The notes under the pieces: model-generated
What the model was told of the DNA's origin: nothing
Databases searched by the model: none
What the model saw: only the letters and a program-made list of their open reading frames with translations
Position numbers and translations under genes: made by a program
Assembly (NCBI RefSeq): GCF_030268085.1
Contig: NZ_BSDE01000001.1
Coordinates: forward strand, 620,001 to 684,000
Direction: 5' to 3'
DNA: 64,000 nucleotides
Origin: Geothrix limicola
GTDB taxonomy: Bacteria; Acidobacteriota; Holophagae; Holophagales; Holophagaceae
Shown here: piece after piece, positions 43,726 to 51,475 of the stretch
Layout: every line of letters starts with the position of its first letter
How positions within the stretch are numbered: the stretch's first letter is position 1

Positions 43726-44665
43726 CGATTTGCTCCCTCTCCAGCAATGCCGCGTATTCCTCGTCGGACTCACGGCGGTGAGAAGGGGCCATCCCTGCCG
43801 AAGGTGCGTCGGGGTTTAGGTATCCCTGACCATCCAGCCATTTCTGGAGCTGTGGCATGAACTGTGGCCCTGAGAGGGAGTCCCTGAGATTCTGTGCCTT
43901 GGCCAGGATGGAATGAGGTGGAATGGTCATCATGGCATTTACGAATGCCTGTGCAGTCTGAGTCGGAGCTGGATTCTTAGCCGCTCCGAAGATTCCGACT
44001 AGCTTCCAATAGGCCAAATCATCCGGCGACCCTTTGGGGCCAAGGATGGCCTCTAGCTTTGGGATGGGTTTCGGTTGCCGTTCCGCTTTCGGTTTCGGAC
44101 CTTGCCGGGTGAGTGGTTCCAACCTAGGTACATCTTCTTCCTGGCTTGGGCCTTCTTTTCCTTCTTTTCCTTCTTTGTCCGTTGCTGACAACCTGCCCGC
44201 AACCTCTGTGCAAGTTGCCAGCAACCTGCCTGCAAGTTGCAGCCAAGGGTAAAGGCCACGTTCGATCTCGGGAGACTCAAAGGCCGTGTCTCCTGGCTTG
44301 CGCCACCTAACCTCTTTCACCTTCACCTGGAAGTCAGGGTCATCGGATGGGCGTGGGAATATGGGTTTCTCCCCTGGGTGGGGATCCTGGTGCTTGTGCC
44401 AGTTCACTACGAAGCCGAACCGCTTCCCTCCGACCGTGTAGGACCGAATGAATCCGTCATGCTCTAGGCGGGCCAGGGCCTCCCCAGCGTCGAAGTCATC
44501 TCGAGGGAGACCCTTCATAGCCAGGGCCTCTGGATCCCACTGGAAGGCTCCATCGAAGTCCGCATGCGTCCAGATCACCTGGAACATCAGCCGCGTGAGG
44601 GCAGGGCATTTTGACAGCAGGGGATTGGACCAGAAACCAGGCTGGAGGAATCGGCGTCGGGCCAT
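43718..44665 (-). CDS. Phage O-like replication initiator
   Basis: The 315-residue protein has a winged-helix N-terminal region (about 10-120: FWSNPLLSKCPALTRLMFQVIWTHADFDGAF, LARLEHDGFIRSYTVGGKRFG, NWHKHQDPHPGEKP), typical of phage replication proteins of the O/DnaT type. A charged linker (DKEGKEGKEG, residues about 165) and a C-terminal helical part follow. The gene contains iteron-like repeats and a purine/pyrimidine-biased tract at 44151-44240, as in lambda O. GGGAGG precedes ATG 44665. With the DnaC-like neighbour it forms an autonomous replication module. Confidence 0.75.
   Translation of the reverse strand: MARRRFLQPGFWSNPLLSKCPALTRLMFQVIWTHADFDGAFQWDPEALAMKGLPRDDFDAGEALARLEHDGFIRSYTVGGKRFGFVVNWHKHQDPHPGEKPIFPRPSDDPDFQVKVKEVRWRKPGDTAFESPEIERGLYPWLQLAGRLLATCTEVAGRLSATDKEGKEGKEGPSQEEDVPRLEPLTRQGPKPKAERQPKPIPKLEAILGPKGSPDDLAYWKLVGIFGAAKNPAPTQTAQAFVNAMMTIPPHSILAKAQNLRDSLSGPQFMPQLQKWLDGQGYLNPDAPSAGMAPSHRRESDEEYAALLEREQIGA
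44151..44240. repeat. Putative replication origin: iteron-like repeats and a 9-bp tandem repeat inside the O-like gene
   Basis: Three tandem 9-mers (CCTTCTTTT, CCTTCTTTT, CCTTCTTTG) at 44151-44177 form a strand-biased tract. Next come two 20-bp units, GCAACCTCTGTGCAAGTTGC (44199-44218) and GCAACCTGCCTGCAAGTTGC (44221-44240), each with a GCAAC/GTTGC dyad, and a partial third CAACCTGCC at 44189. Iterons beside an easily melted tract within an initiator gene match the lambda origin layout. Activity is untested. Confidence 0.5.
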
Positions 44666-44698
44666 TAGACGGCCCTCCCTTGGGCCTGGAAGGACCTA

Positions 44699-45118
44699 TT
44701 AGGCCTCGTGTGGAGCATGGCCCGCCTCCGCATCGTCAACCTGGGCCCGGAGCTCCGGCATGACCTTTCGCGCCTCGGCAAATACGGATTCATCGGTCAG
44801 CAGCTCACCTCGGAGGGCCAGGCGGTAGGCACCCAATGAGCAGGCCAATTCGATGATTCGGAAAGCCGCTGAATTTGGGTTCTGCACTCCCTTGGCATTG
44901 GGGTTCGCCTTGGCCCGAACCCTGGCCACATACGAGCCGAAGAGGTAACACACTTCATTCGGTGTGGCATTCGGGGCCATCAGTGGCGCGAACCGTTCTT
45001 CCATCCGAGGCATGGAGGGGAGTGGGGCCTTGGTTTGTAGAACCTTCAGAACGTTGGAATGGATCGTGACACTGGCGCTGGCCTTCTTCTTTCGCGGGAT
45101 CCAACGGAAGGTACTCAT
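44699..45118 (-). CDS. Hypothetical protein of the element
   Basis: A 139-residue protein (start MSTFRWIPRKKKASASVTIHS) with a basic N-terminus and a helical middle (NEVCYLFGSYVARVRAKANP, AFRIIELACSLGAYRLALRGELL). No family is recognised. The ATG overlaps the stop of the preceding small gene (ATGA). It lies just upstream of the O-like gene and may belong to replication control. Confidence 0.55.
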   Translation of the reverse strand: MSTFRWIPRKKKASASVTIHSNVLKVLQTKAPLPSMPRMEERFAPLMAPNATPNEVCYLFGSYVARVRAKANPNAKGVQNPNSAAFRIIELACSLGAYRLALRGELLTDESVFAEARKVMPELRAQVDDAEAGHAPHEA

Positions 45119-45360
45119 ACTCCGAATCCGTATCCACCGGGGCAGGGGGCACCTTCCTCAGGTGAAGTCGGCATCGTCCTCCGGAGGGCGTCACGCCACT
45201 CCCAGGGGACGCCGGCCGCCTCAAGAGCCTCGTGCTCCGCTGCCAAGAAGTCCAGGTCCTGCGGTCTTGAGCATGGGATGTTCACCGTGACTGATGCTGG
45301 ATTCGCAGATCCGCATGAGTCCTCAGCCCCCATTAAGTGGGATGCGTGATCGGTTCTCAT
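45115..45360 (-). CDS. Small hypothetical protein of the element
   Basis: An 81-residue protein (start MRTDHASHLMGAEDSCGSAN) with an acidic helical part (DLDFLAAEHEALEAAG) and a Gly/Pro-rich end. No family is recognised. GAGG lies seven bases before ATG 45360, and start/stop overlap with the next gene shows it belongs to the same operon. Confidence 0.5.
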   Translation of the reverse strand: MRTDHASHLMGAEDSCGSANPASVTVNIPCSRPQDLDFLAAEHEALEAAGVPWEWRDALRRTMPTSPEEGAPCPGGYGFGV

Positions 45361-45369
45361 CGGGTCGCC

Positions 45370-45573
45370 TCAACTCGCCTTGCGAAGGAGCAGGGACTCA
45401 TACCAGGAGTCCCCATCTTCCACGGCGATCAGGGTCGCTCGTCCTGCTTTCCTGGCAGGGAGCCGACCCGCCTTGATCTCTTCAAAAACCCGCGTTCGGC
45501 TAACGCTGTATCGGATACAGAAGTCAGCGATTCTCAGCGCTACTCTCTGGGGTTCTGGGTGTGCAGTCTTCAC
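45370..45573 (-). CDS. Small HTH protein, possible excisionase or AlpA-like regulator
   Basis: The 67-residue protein has one MerR/excisionase-type winged helix: LRIADFCIRYSVSRTRVFEEIKAGRLPARKAGRATLIAVED (about residues 13-53). Phage Xis and satellite AlpA proteins have this size and fold. GTG 45573 is eight bases after AAAAGGAGT. It heads the leftward block that includes the replication genes, so it may both assist excision and activate transcription. It is not adjacent to the integrase. Confidence 0.65.
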   Translation of the reverse strand: MKTAHPEPQRVALRIADFCIRYSVSRTRVFEEIKAGRLPARKAGRATLIAVEDGDSWYESLLLRKAS

Positions 45574-45655
45574 GATTGGACTCCTTTTGGTTCGGCGGTT
45601 TTCCGCTGTATCAAAAGGGTCGTGCTAGGACTATCAACTGTCAGGACCAGTCAAT

Positions 45656-46339
45656 TCAGGAATTCGGGTTGGTTTTCTGGTCCTCAACCCACTTTTTGAT
45701 GTTTGTTGTTAGTTGATCCATAGATATTAATTCAATTGTCTTTAGTGGCTCGTCCTCATCCTTCAACTCCTTTACCCAGGCCTCAGCGTGTGAACCCCAG
45801 GCGCGTAAGGTGGTCATGTCGTCCCCACCAGCCTCGATCCAGACCCACCTAGCCAGATTGGCAACCGGCCCGTTCTGGTGCATTCCGTGACGTTTGCCGA
45901 GTGATTTTAGGGTCTCATAAACGTATAACACGCAACCTCTTTTACCTTCCTCCTCTGGGCGGCCTGCTTTGCGGAGTGGCAGAGGCCCATGGGCTGCAAT
46001 CTCGGACGCCAACCAGTCTTCATCCTTTTTAATCAGACCAGCGACACCAAGGTTGACCGTTTCGATCGAAGCCTTCCAACCTTTTGCCTTCTCTGAATCG
46101 TTAAAAATTCTGTGGTCGGGCAAGGATTCAAGTAGCAGCGCTACTGCATCCAGATGTTCTTTGACGAGGCGGAGTTTGGGGATAATGCGTGGGCCTTCTG
46201 TGTCTAGATAATTGAGGTCTTCAACTGTCTCAATCACCTCTCTTAGCGCGGCCTCGATCTTGGCAACCTCTTCATCATCGACCGGCTTTGGGTTGATCCA
46301 TTGCAGCCAAACCGGATCTGAATGATTACTTGAATCCAC
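45656..46339 (-). CDS. Hypothetical protein of the element
   Basis: A 227-residue protein of unknown family, acidic and mainly helical (VAKIEAALREVIETVEDLNYLDTEG, RLVKEHLDAVALLLESLPDH, and a RGCVLYVYETLKSLGKRHG block). GTG 46339 was taken as start after a G-rich stretch; GTG 46363 is possible. The region upstream holds a multi-branched inverted repeat (46369-46421). It lies between the excisionase-like gene and the small gene next to the integrase, a place often held by repressors, but it shows no clear DNA-binding motif. Confidence 0.55.
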   Translation of the reverse strand: MDSSNHSDPVWLQWINPKPVDDEEVAKIEAALREVIETVEDLNYLDTEGPRIIPKLRLVKEHLDAVALLLESLPDHRIFNDSEKAKGWKASIETVNLGVAGLIKKDEDWLASEIAAHGPLPLRKAGRPEEEGKRGCVLYVYETLKSLGKRHGMHQNGPVANLARWVWIEAGGDDMTTLRAWGSHAEAWVKELKDEDEPLKTIELISMDQLTTNIKKWVEDQKTNPNS

Positions 46340-46368
46340 AACGCACCCCCACCGATGCCCCACAAAGG

Positions 46369-46421
46369 AGGCGCGGCAGCTGGTGTGGGACCAGCGTTCG
46401 GGAGCTACCCTAGCCGCGCCT
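46369..46421. other. Branched inverted-repeat structure (three-way-junction-like)
   Basis: A 9-bp outer stem AGGCGCGGC / GCCGCGCCT encloses a 6-bp hairpin (GCTGGT-GTGGG-ACCAGC) and a short GGG-AGCTA-CCC hairpin, fitting a 53-base three-way junction. It lies between the 46431-46754 gene and the 45656-46339 gene. It could be a terminator, a leader structure or a small RNA; no T-run follows on the minus strand. Confidence 0.35.
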
Positions 46422-46423
46422 GT

Positions 46424-46448
46424 CTTAAGCTTAGCTTCGAAGCTTAAG
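46424..46448. repeat. Inverted repeat at the stop of the 46431-46754 gene
   Basis: Perfect 9-bp arms CTTAAGCTT / AAGCTTAAG with a seven-base loop, overlapping the TAA stop. Together with the adjacent branched structure it may end transcription of this gene or protect the message. Confidence 0.4.
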
Positions 46449-46754
46449 CAGAGCAGTTAACGTATCAATGGCAATCTGGGCTTCTCTCTTGGCCTTTGCT
46501 CGAACGAGAGGCGATGGGTGCATCGTGAGCATGGCAACATCGTGTATTACTCCATCACATTCACGTTTCAGGCCGCTCAGCTTAATTGCAGGCTGGGCCA
46601 TTCTCCGCTTCATTTTTAATTCGAACTTTTTGTAGGATGGCTCCTTTTCGGTTTCGGTCATAAAGATTTTCAGCCCGTATTCAGAGGGGGTGAGGTTTGG
46701 TTTCCTCACCTTTAATTCATCAAATGTCGGGATGACATTTCCATTGGTGCTCAT
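46431..46754 (-). CDS. Hypothetical protein beside the integrase
   Basis: A 107-residue basic, helical protein (start MSTNGNVIPTFDELKVRKPN; later KKFELKMKRRMAQPAIKLSG and KAKREAQIAIDTLTALL). No family is recognised. ATG 46754 follows GGGGGTACC, a weak ribosome site. It lies 47 bases after the integrase stop on the same strand and is AT-richer than host genes. Confidence 0.55.
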   Translation of the reverse strand: MSTNGNVIPTFDELKVRKPNLTPSEYGLKIFMTETEKEPSYKKFELKMKRRMAQPAIKLSGLKRECDGVIHDVAMLTMHPSPLVRAKAKREAQIAIDTLTALLKLRS

Positions 46755-46801
46755 GGTACCCCCAGCAAATTGCAGGGCGTTGCCCTGCGGGTGTGATTGG
46801 T

Positions 46802-48112
46802 TCAGCCCAGAGATGCTGCGATCTTGGCGCTGATCTGTTCGGAGGCCTGGAGGCGGGGATCCGTATCCAGGTGGGCATAACGGTTTGTTACAGATGGCTG
46901 AGAATGACCAAGCAACGACCCAACCATAGGCAAACTCATGCCTTCTGTGACTCCCACAGAGGCAAAGGTGTGGCGTAGATCGTGGATTCGGACGTCCAGG
47001 CATTTAGCGGCGGTCCTAATGCGATCCCAGGGCTTCTGGAGATTGACCAGGTGCTCCCCGTGCTTGTGCCCCTGGATGACGTATCGGCCCTTGAGTTCAC
47101 GAGTGGGCAATTTCTCCAGGTCTTGGAGGATGGATAGGACAGCTGCGTTCAAGGGCAATTCCTTGGCGCCCTTCTTCCCGCTGGTCTTGTGCTTCTCGAT
47201 TCGGATAACCCCCCTGACTTTGTCCACCTGTGACCATTCCAGGCCAAGAATTTCATTCAGGCGGGCTCCGGTCAGCATCAGGAGCTTGATTGCTGCGATC
47301 TCATAGGGGACCGTCTTCAGCGGGTGCTTTTCGGCCGCGTTGGCTGCCAGGGTCTTCCGCATGACTTTGCCCAGGCTCTCCAGTTCTTTAGGGGTCAAGA
47401 AGCGTTCCTTCCCCTTGGCCTCCGCCTGCTTTTCGATAAGTTGGCAGGGATTTGTGTGCTGAGTCCTCAATCCCTTTCGCTCGGATTCACTGAAGAGCTT
47501 AGATAGGGCGGCCTGGAATCGGTTTGCTGCGGCGGGAGTCGGCTTCGACGGCTTCTCGCCCTTCTTTATGCCTGGACGCCACCCCGTGGCCACCTTGTCC
47601 ACTAAAGCAGACACCTGGAAGCGTTCTACCTCATTGATACGGAAGTCCCCCAGCTCCGGCACGGCTAACTCATCAAGGTAGAATTTCGTCCCTTTGTAGG
47701 AGGAGGGGCGCAGCTTCTTCTTCTGTGCCTCCAGATGGGTCTTCACGAATTCCCGGAAGGTTGGAATGTCCAGGGCCTTCTTCTTCTCGATGCGGGGATC
47801 CTTCCCGTTGGCGATCTGGGTTCTGTACTCCCCGGCCAGCTTTCGAGCGCTAAGGAGTGAGAGGTTCTCCCCTTCAGCATCCACAACACCAGGGATGTAG
47901 GGCCCAAGAGGCATCCAGGCCTGCTTCCCGTGGGTATCGATGAACTTGAGGCAGAAGGTTTTCGTTCCCAGGGCGGTAATGCGCAGCCCGAAGCCTCGGA
48001 TGGCCGAATCCCACTCATAGGTCATGACCGGCTCGCCCGTCTTTGGGTGCTTCTTCACCTTCGCCCGCTGGCAGCGCGTGTCTGTAAGTTGCTTTATGGA
48101 CACCCTGGGCAT
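46802..48112 (-). CDS. int: Tyrosine recombinase integrase (P4/phage type)
   Basis: The 436-residue integrase has an N-terminal arm-binding DUF4102-like domain (SAIRGFGLRITALGTKTFCLKF), a core-binding domain (about 110-220) and a catalytic domain. Catalytic residues are visible: Arg in LTGARLNEILGL, Lys in EKHKTSGKKG, HxxR in HDLRHTFASVG, His in LGHSQPSVTNRYAH and the Tyr in the same block. It recombines the tRNA-Thr site. ATG 48112 has GGGAG six bases upstream. The gene points inward from the right repeat and has its own promoter. Confidence 0.94.
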   Translation of the reverse strand: MPRVSIKQLTDTRCQRAKVKKHPKTGEPVMTYEWDSAIRGFGLRITALGTKTFCLKFIDTHGKQAWMPLGPYIPGVVDAEGENLSLLSARKLAGEYRTQIANGKDPRIEKKKALDIPTFREFVKTHLEAQKKKLRPSSYKGTKFYLDELAVPELGDFRINEVERFQVSALVDKVATGWRPGIKKGEKPSKPTPAAANRFQAALSKLFSESERKGLRTQHTNPCQLIEKQAEAKGKERFLTPKELESLGKVMRKTLAANAAEKHPLKTVPYEIAAIKLLMLTGARLNEILGLEWSQVDKVRGVIRIEKHKTSGKKGAKELPLNAAVLSILQDLEKLPTRELKGRYVIQGHKHGEHLVNLQKPWDRIRTAAKCLDVRIHDLRHTFASVGVTEGMSLPMVGSLLGHSQPSVTNRYAHLDTDPRLQASEQISAKIAASLG

Positions 48113-48181
48113 TGTTTCTCCCGTTGTCCTACCAATATACATCCGGGCTTAGATCCATCAAGTCCCAATTCGTTCTATCAG

Positions 48182-48209
48182 ATTATAACTCAAACAAAAT
48201 CAATCTGAA
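48182..48209 (-). promoter_or_regulatory. Predicted integrase promoter
   Basis: A consensus TATAAT (minus strand, 48187-48182) lies 16 bases downstream of TTCAGA in an AT-rich gap between the right repeat and int. About 70 bases separate it from the int ATG. Confidence 0.5.
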
Positions 48210-48248
48210 TGTGTTCCAATCAGTTCCACAAAGTCATAGACCATCTTT

Positions 48249-48293
48249 TTCGTAATCAGCAGGTCGCAGGTTCGAATCCTGTAGTTGGCTCCA
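48249..48293 (+). repeat. attR: Right attachment site copy
   Basis: 45 bases identical to 38851-38895 (3' part of tRNA-Thr from the anticodon loop to CCA). The 5' half of the tRNA is missing, so this is the integration scar, next to the integrase. The tRNA's original terminator follows at 48301. Confidence 0.9.
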
Positions 48294-48300
48294 GTGAGGT

Positions 48301-48332
48301 ACCCCCGGAGACTTTGAGTCGACGGGGGTTTT
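48301..48332 (+). terminator. Terminator downstream of the right attachment site
   Basis: Stem ACCCCCG / CGGGGGT with an inner GACT/AGTC pairing, followed by TTTTCCTTTT. It sits eight bases after the CCA of attR and was probably the original terminator of tRNA-Thr. Confidence 0.8.
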
Positions 48333-48386
48333 CCTTTTGTCTGAGCGGCTGGTCGAAGAAAGTCCCTGCCCCTGCCGGATTGGATG

Positions 48387-48569
48387 TCAACGAAGACGGC
48401 CGAAACCAGTCCATGGTTCGAGGCCGGGCAGGGGGACGGCGCCAGCCAGGGCAGCGAGGTGATTTGCGGGGTGGACGCCGGGTCGCCGACGGTCTGCCGG
48501 GAGCTCCCCGGTTGCGGGAGGCTGCTGAGTCGGGGGTGTCTGCATGGGTGTGATTTCGAGGGGTCGCAT
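48387..48569 (-). CDS. Short frame sharing a conserved C-terminal peptide with the element's left-end gene
   Basis: A 60-residue frame starting MRPLEITPMQTPPTQQPPATG. Its last part, ALAGAVPLPGLEPWTGFGR, is identical in protein sequence to the end of the 39004-39477 product. The DNA differs almost only at third codon positions, so it derives from a real gene. The rest is Pro-rich with no ribosome site, so it may be a remnant or a small gene. The stretch 48294-48690 otherwise holds only the tRNA terminator; I see nothing else in it. Confidence 0.35.
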   Translation of the reverse strand: MRPLEITPMQTPPTQQPPATGELPADRRRPGVHPANHLAALAGAVPLPGLEPWTGFGRLR

Positions 48570-48690
48570 GGAGCCAACTTAGGCCGGTCGATTGGACATT
48601 TTCTGGCGAATTCGAAGATTCTTTTGGGGCATTCGCTGATGGTTGACATTCGCTTTTAATTCGCCATTCTGGATAACCCAGGAGGCACCC

Positions 48691-48966
48691 ATGAATGTCC
48701 AGGCACACACCACTCCAGAGAGCAGGCAGGCCCTGAAGGAATACCTCCGGAACCGCCGCCTTACGTCTTCAGTCCCTTTGACCATCGCCTCCTTGGCTCT
48801 GACTGATCTGGAGGAGGCGCTGTCCCTCCTGCGCGGCATCGAGCACCCCAACGCGACCTGGGCGGACGACGTGGACAAGTTCCTGGCGAAGTGCACGAAT
48901 TCGCCTGCGCCGAACGCGGCATGGGCGCTTCCGGGTCTTCTCGCGGAGGAGGAAGCGGCGGGATGA
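48691..48966 (+). CDS. Small hypothetical protein
   Basis: A 91-residue protein of unknown family (start MNVQAHTTPESRQALKEYLR). It has a helical centre (LTIASLALTDLEEALSLLRGIEHP, WADDVDKFLAKC) and an Ala/Glu-rich tail. AGGAGG five bases before ATG 48691 supports it. It converges on the hybrid kinase gene with 25 bases between the stops. Confidence 0.6.
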   Translation: MNVQAHTTPESRQALKEYLRNRRLTSSVPLTIASLALTDLEEALSLLRGIEHPNATWADDVDKFLAKCTNSPAPNAAWALPGLLAEEEAAG

Positions 48967-48991
48967 AGGTCGGACGGATGGGCGATCCGGG

Positions 48992-50788
48992 TTATCCTCC
49001 GCTGGCCTGCTGCGCCATCCGCTCAAGCGTTTCCCGGACTTTGATCCTGAGTTTCCTGGGGGTGAACGGCTTCTCAAGGAAGGGCACATTCGCTTCTATG
49101 ACGCCATGGCGGAGGATGGCGTCGTCGGTGTATCCGGACATGAACAGGACGGCCATGTCTGGGTGGGCGGAGATCGCCATTTCGGACACCTTCCGCCCGT
49201 TCATGCCGGGCATGATCACGTCCGTGAGGAGCAAGTGGATGGGGGCTTCGGATTGGAGGCAGATCTCGACGGCTTCGTCTCCGTTCCGGGCCTCCAGGAC
49301 CTTGTAGCCCGCCTCCCTCAAGGTGTTTCCGGCGACTTCGCGGACCTGGTCTTCATCTTCCACCAGGAGGATGGTTTCGTTGCCGCCCTCGTCCGCCGTC
49401 TGAGTGGCCGTCATCGCCAGTGACGCCCCATGATCCTGCGGTATTTCCGGGAAGTAGATCTTGAATGTCGTGCCCACGCCAGGCTCGCTGTACAGCCAGA
49501 TGTGGCCATGGCTCTGCTTCACGATTCCGAAGACGGTGGAGAGGCCCAGGCCGGTCCCCTTCCCGAGTTCTTTTGTCGTGAAGAAGGGCTCGAAAATGCG
49601 GGCCTGTGTCGCCTTGTCCATGCCATGGCCCGTGTCGCTCACGGCCAGTTTGGCGTAGGGGCCGGGTGCAACGCCGTGGTGTTCCTGAGCGTAGGATTCG
49701 TCGAGATCGACATTCTGGGTTTCGATGACGAGCCTTCCGCCTTCGGGCATCGCATCCCGCGCATTGATCGCCAGATTGAGGATCACCTGCTCGATCTGGC
49801 CGGGATCCGCAAAGATGGTCCGGAGCCCGGGAACCGTTCGGACCTGAAGCTCGATCTCCTCTCCCACGAGTCGCTGAAGGATCGGGCCCAGTCCGTCGAG
49901 GGAGGCATTGAGGTCGATGGCATGCGGGGCCAGGATCTGCTGGCGGCTGAATGCGAGGAGCTGGCGGGTCAGGCGGGCCGCGCGCTCGGAGGCCACCAGG
50001 ATCGCCTCCAGGTTCTTATCCTCCCCGAGCTTCGTTTCGAGGGCCTGGGAGGCGCTGAACATCACGGTCAGCAGGTTGTTGAAATCATGAGCAATGCCTC
50101 CGGCCAGACGGCCCACCGCTTCCATCTTCTGGGACTGGCGCAGCTGTTCCTCGCTCTGCTTCAGGGCCTGGATGGCCTCCTGAAGTTCAGCCGTGCGTTC
50201 CGCCACGCGGGCCTCGAGGTGGGCCTGGAGATCCCGCAACTGCCGGTTCGTTTCCTGGATCTCCTGGGCCCGCTGGAAGACCTCCACTTCCATTCTGGAG
50301 GCCTGGTCTTTCAGTTCTTCTGCAAGGTCACCCTGGGCGCGGTGGGCCTCCTTGAGGCGCACGAATTCGGTGACGTCCTCCACCCGGTGGATGATGTAGA
50401 TCAAGTCGCCATCCTGCGACAGGACGGGTGTGTTGACGGGGCTCCAGTGGCGCACTTCGAAGCCGCCCCCCTCGGGAAGTGGGCGTTGGATGTCGTATTT
50501 CTGAACGGCCATGACATCGGGCCGCTTCAGGGCGATCACCCGCCGGAGGGAATCGAGAAGGTTGGACACTCCGGTGGCCCCAAGATCGTCCGGATTATCG
50601 GGAAACACGTCGAAGATGTCGCGGCCAAGGATCTCCTCGCGGCGAGTCAAGGTCGCGGAAAGGTAGGCCTGGCTCACGGCGACGATCCTGAGGTGCGGAT
50701 CCAGGACCAGGTACAGGTTCGGTGACGACTCGAAGATGGCCTTGAAATCCGGGCCCGGGTCGCCAGCGGTGGACTTGGCAGGGAGCAT
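48992..50788 (-). CDS. Hybrid histidine kinase: PAS, HisKA, HATPase, receiver
   Basis: The 598-residue soluble sensor has a PAS domain (about 12-145: FKAIFESSPNLYLVLDPHLRIVAVSQAYL), a coiled coil (150-220) and a HisKA domain with phospho-His234 in GGIAHDFNNLL. The ATPase has NLAINARDAMPEGG, DTGHGMD and GKGTGLGLSTV. A C-terminal receiver (about 475-598) carries ILLVEDEDQVRE and the phospho-Asp in LLTDVIMPGMNG. No membrane helix is seen, so it senses a cytoplasmic or diffusible signal; the ligand is unknown. GGAGG six bases before ATG 50788 fixes the start; longer upstream frames are spurious. Confidence 0.92.
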   Translation of the reverse strand: MLPAKSTAGDPGPDFKAIFESSPNLYLVLDPHLRIVAVSQAYLSATLTRREEILGRDIFDVFPDNPDDLGATGVSNLLDSLRRVIALKRPDVMAVQKYDIQRPLPEGGGFEVRHWSPVNTPVLSQDGDLIYIIHRVEDVTEFVRLKEAHRAQGDLAEELKDQASRMEVEVFQRAQEIQETNRQLRDLQAHLEARVAERTAELQEAIQALKQSEEQLRQSQKMEAVGRLAGGIAHDFNNLLTVMFSASQALETKLGEDKNLEAILVASERAARLTRQLLAFSRQQILAPHAIDLNASLDGLGPILQRLVGEEIELQVRTVPGLRTIFADPGQIEQVILNLAINARDAMPEGGRLVIETQNVDLDESYAQEHHGVAPGPYAKLAVSDTGHGMDKATQARIFEPFFTTKELGKGTGLGLSTVFGIVKQSHGHIWLYSEPGVGTTFKIYFPEIPQDHGASLAMTATQTADEGGNETILLVEDEDQVREVAGNTLREAGYKVLEARNGDEAVEICLQSEAPIHLLLTDVIMPGMNGRKVSEMAISAHPDMAVLFMSGYTDDAILRHGVIEANVPFLEKPFTPRKLRIKVRETLERMAQQASGG

Positions 50789-51042
50789 CTGCGGCCTCCG
50801 GTTCGACAGAGTCCGCCTACATCGAGGGATGCAGGAGGCGGCCCACGGGCCTGCTCCGGCGGGGCTTCTGCCATCCCTCTTTGATGGCACGGAGGAGGCA
50901 GGAATCCCTGCTTTCGTCCCGATCTGAAAGCATCTGCCCTCCTTCGAGTCGCATGGCGCCGCCTGGGCCATCTACCAAATACCCGCCCACAGCCTTCCCA
51001 AGGCTGAAAACAGCCGAACGGTCATTTTCGGGCCTCCAACGG

Positions 51043-51360
51043 TCAGGAGGGCAGGCGTCGGAAGGGCACGATGTTGGTCGGTTGGTCGCTCAAGGGTTCA
51101 GCGTCCGGCCCTGGTTCCGCGGGGGTGGCGGCCTCCAGATCTTCTTCCCGGTAGCTGTTCTCGACCTGGTTGTCCCAGCGGACATAGTAGGGTCTGGGAG
51201 CGGCTCCGGGCTTGTGCGGGCGGTCCTCGGCGACGAGCACCGTGCCGGTGGTTCCTCCGCCTTGACCCTGGGGGACATGGTGCGGCCATGCACCTCCGTA
51301 GAAGGTCACGCCCGTGCGCGTGAGGCGCACCCGGTCACCAGGCTTGAACTCGAAACCCAT
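51043..51360 (-). CDS. Hypothetical protein with SH3-like N-terminus
   Basis: A 105-residue protein (start MGFEFKPGDRVRLTRTGVTF). The pattern GDRVRLTRTG, GTVLVAE, YYVRWDN resembles small SH3/HERC2-like barrels, with an acidic tail. AAGGAG five bases before ATG 51360 supports the start. No partner is evident. The gap 50789-51042 before it holds no gene that I can support. Confidence 0.55.
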   Translation of the reverse strand: MGFEFKPGDRVRLTRTGVTFYGGAWPHHVPQGQGGGTTGTVLVAEDRPHKPGAAPRPYYVRWDNQVENSYREEDLEAATPAEPGPDAEPLSDQPTNIVPFRRLPS

Positions 51361-51475
51361 GGACGCTCCTTGCCGCGCGGCGTCCTTCAGTATCGCCGGT
51401 ACCACCTCGCAGGCGGCAGGTTCGGATCCAGAGTTCGCGGCCATGCATAAAGGCCTTCGTTGGTAGGACCGGCCC

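Larger units (their letters stand above)
38851..48293. mobile_element. Integrated phage-satellite-like element at tRNA-Thr
   Basis: About 9.4 kb between two identical 45-bp copies of the tRNA-Thr 3' end. Contents in order: SRAP operon (minus), two small plus genes, then a long minus-strand block. That block holds a frameshifted tape-measure-like gene, coiled-coil, HTH, antirepressor, DnaC-like loader, O-like replication protein, small genes and an excisionase-like HTH. The integrase lies next to the right repeat. No terminase, portal or capsid gene is visible. Several stretches are more AT-rich than the host. A satellite (PICI-like) or a decayed prophage are the two explanations. Confidence 0.85.

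Noticed and set aside
48568-48582. Inverted 11-base match to the tRNA-Thr 3' end
   Set aside because: Too short to call a third attachment site; chance cannot be excluded.
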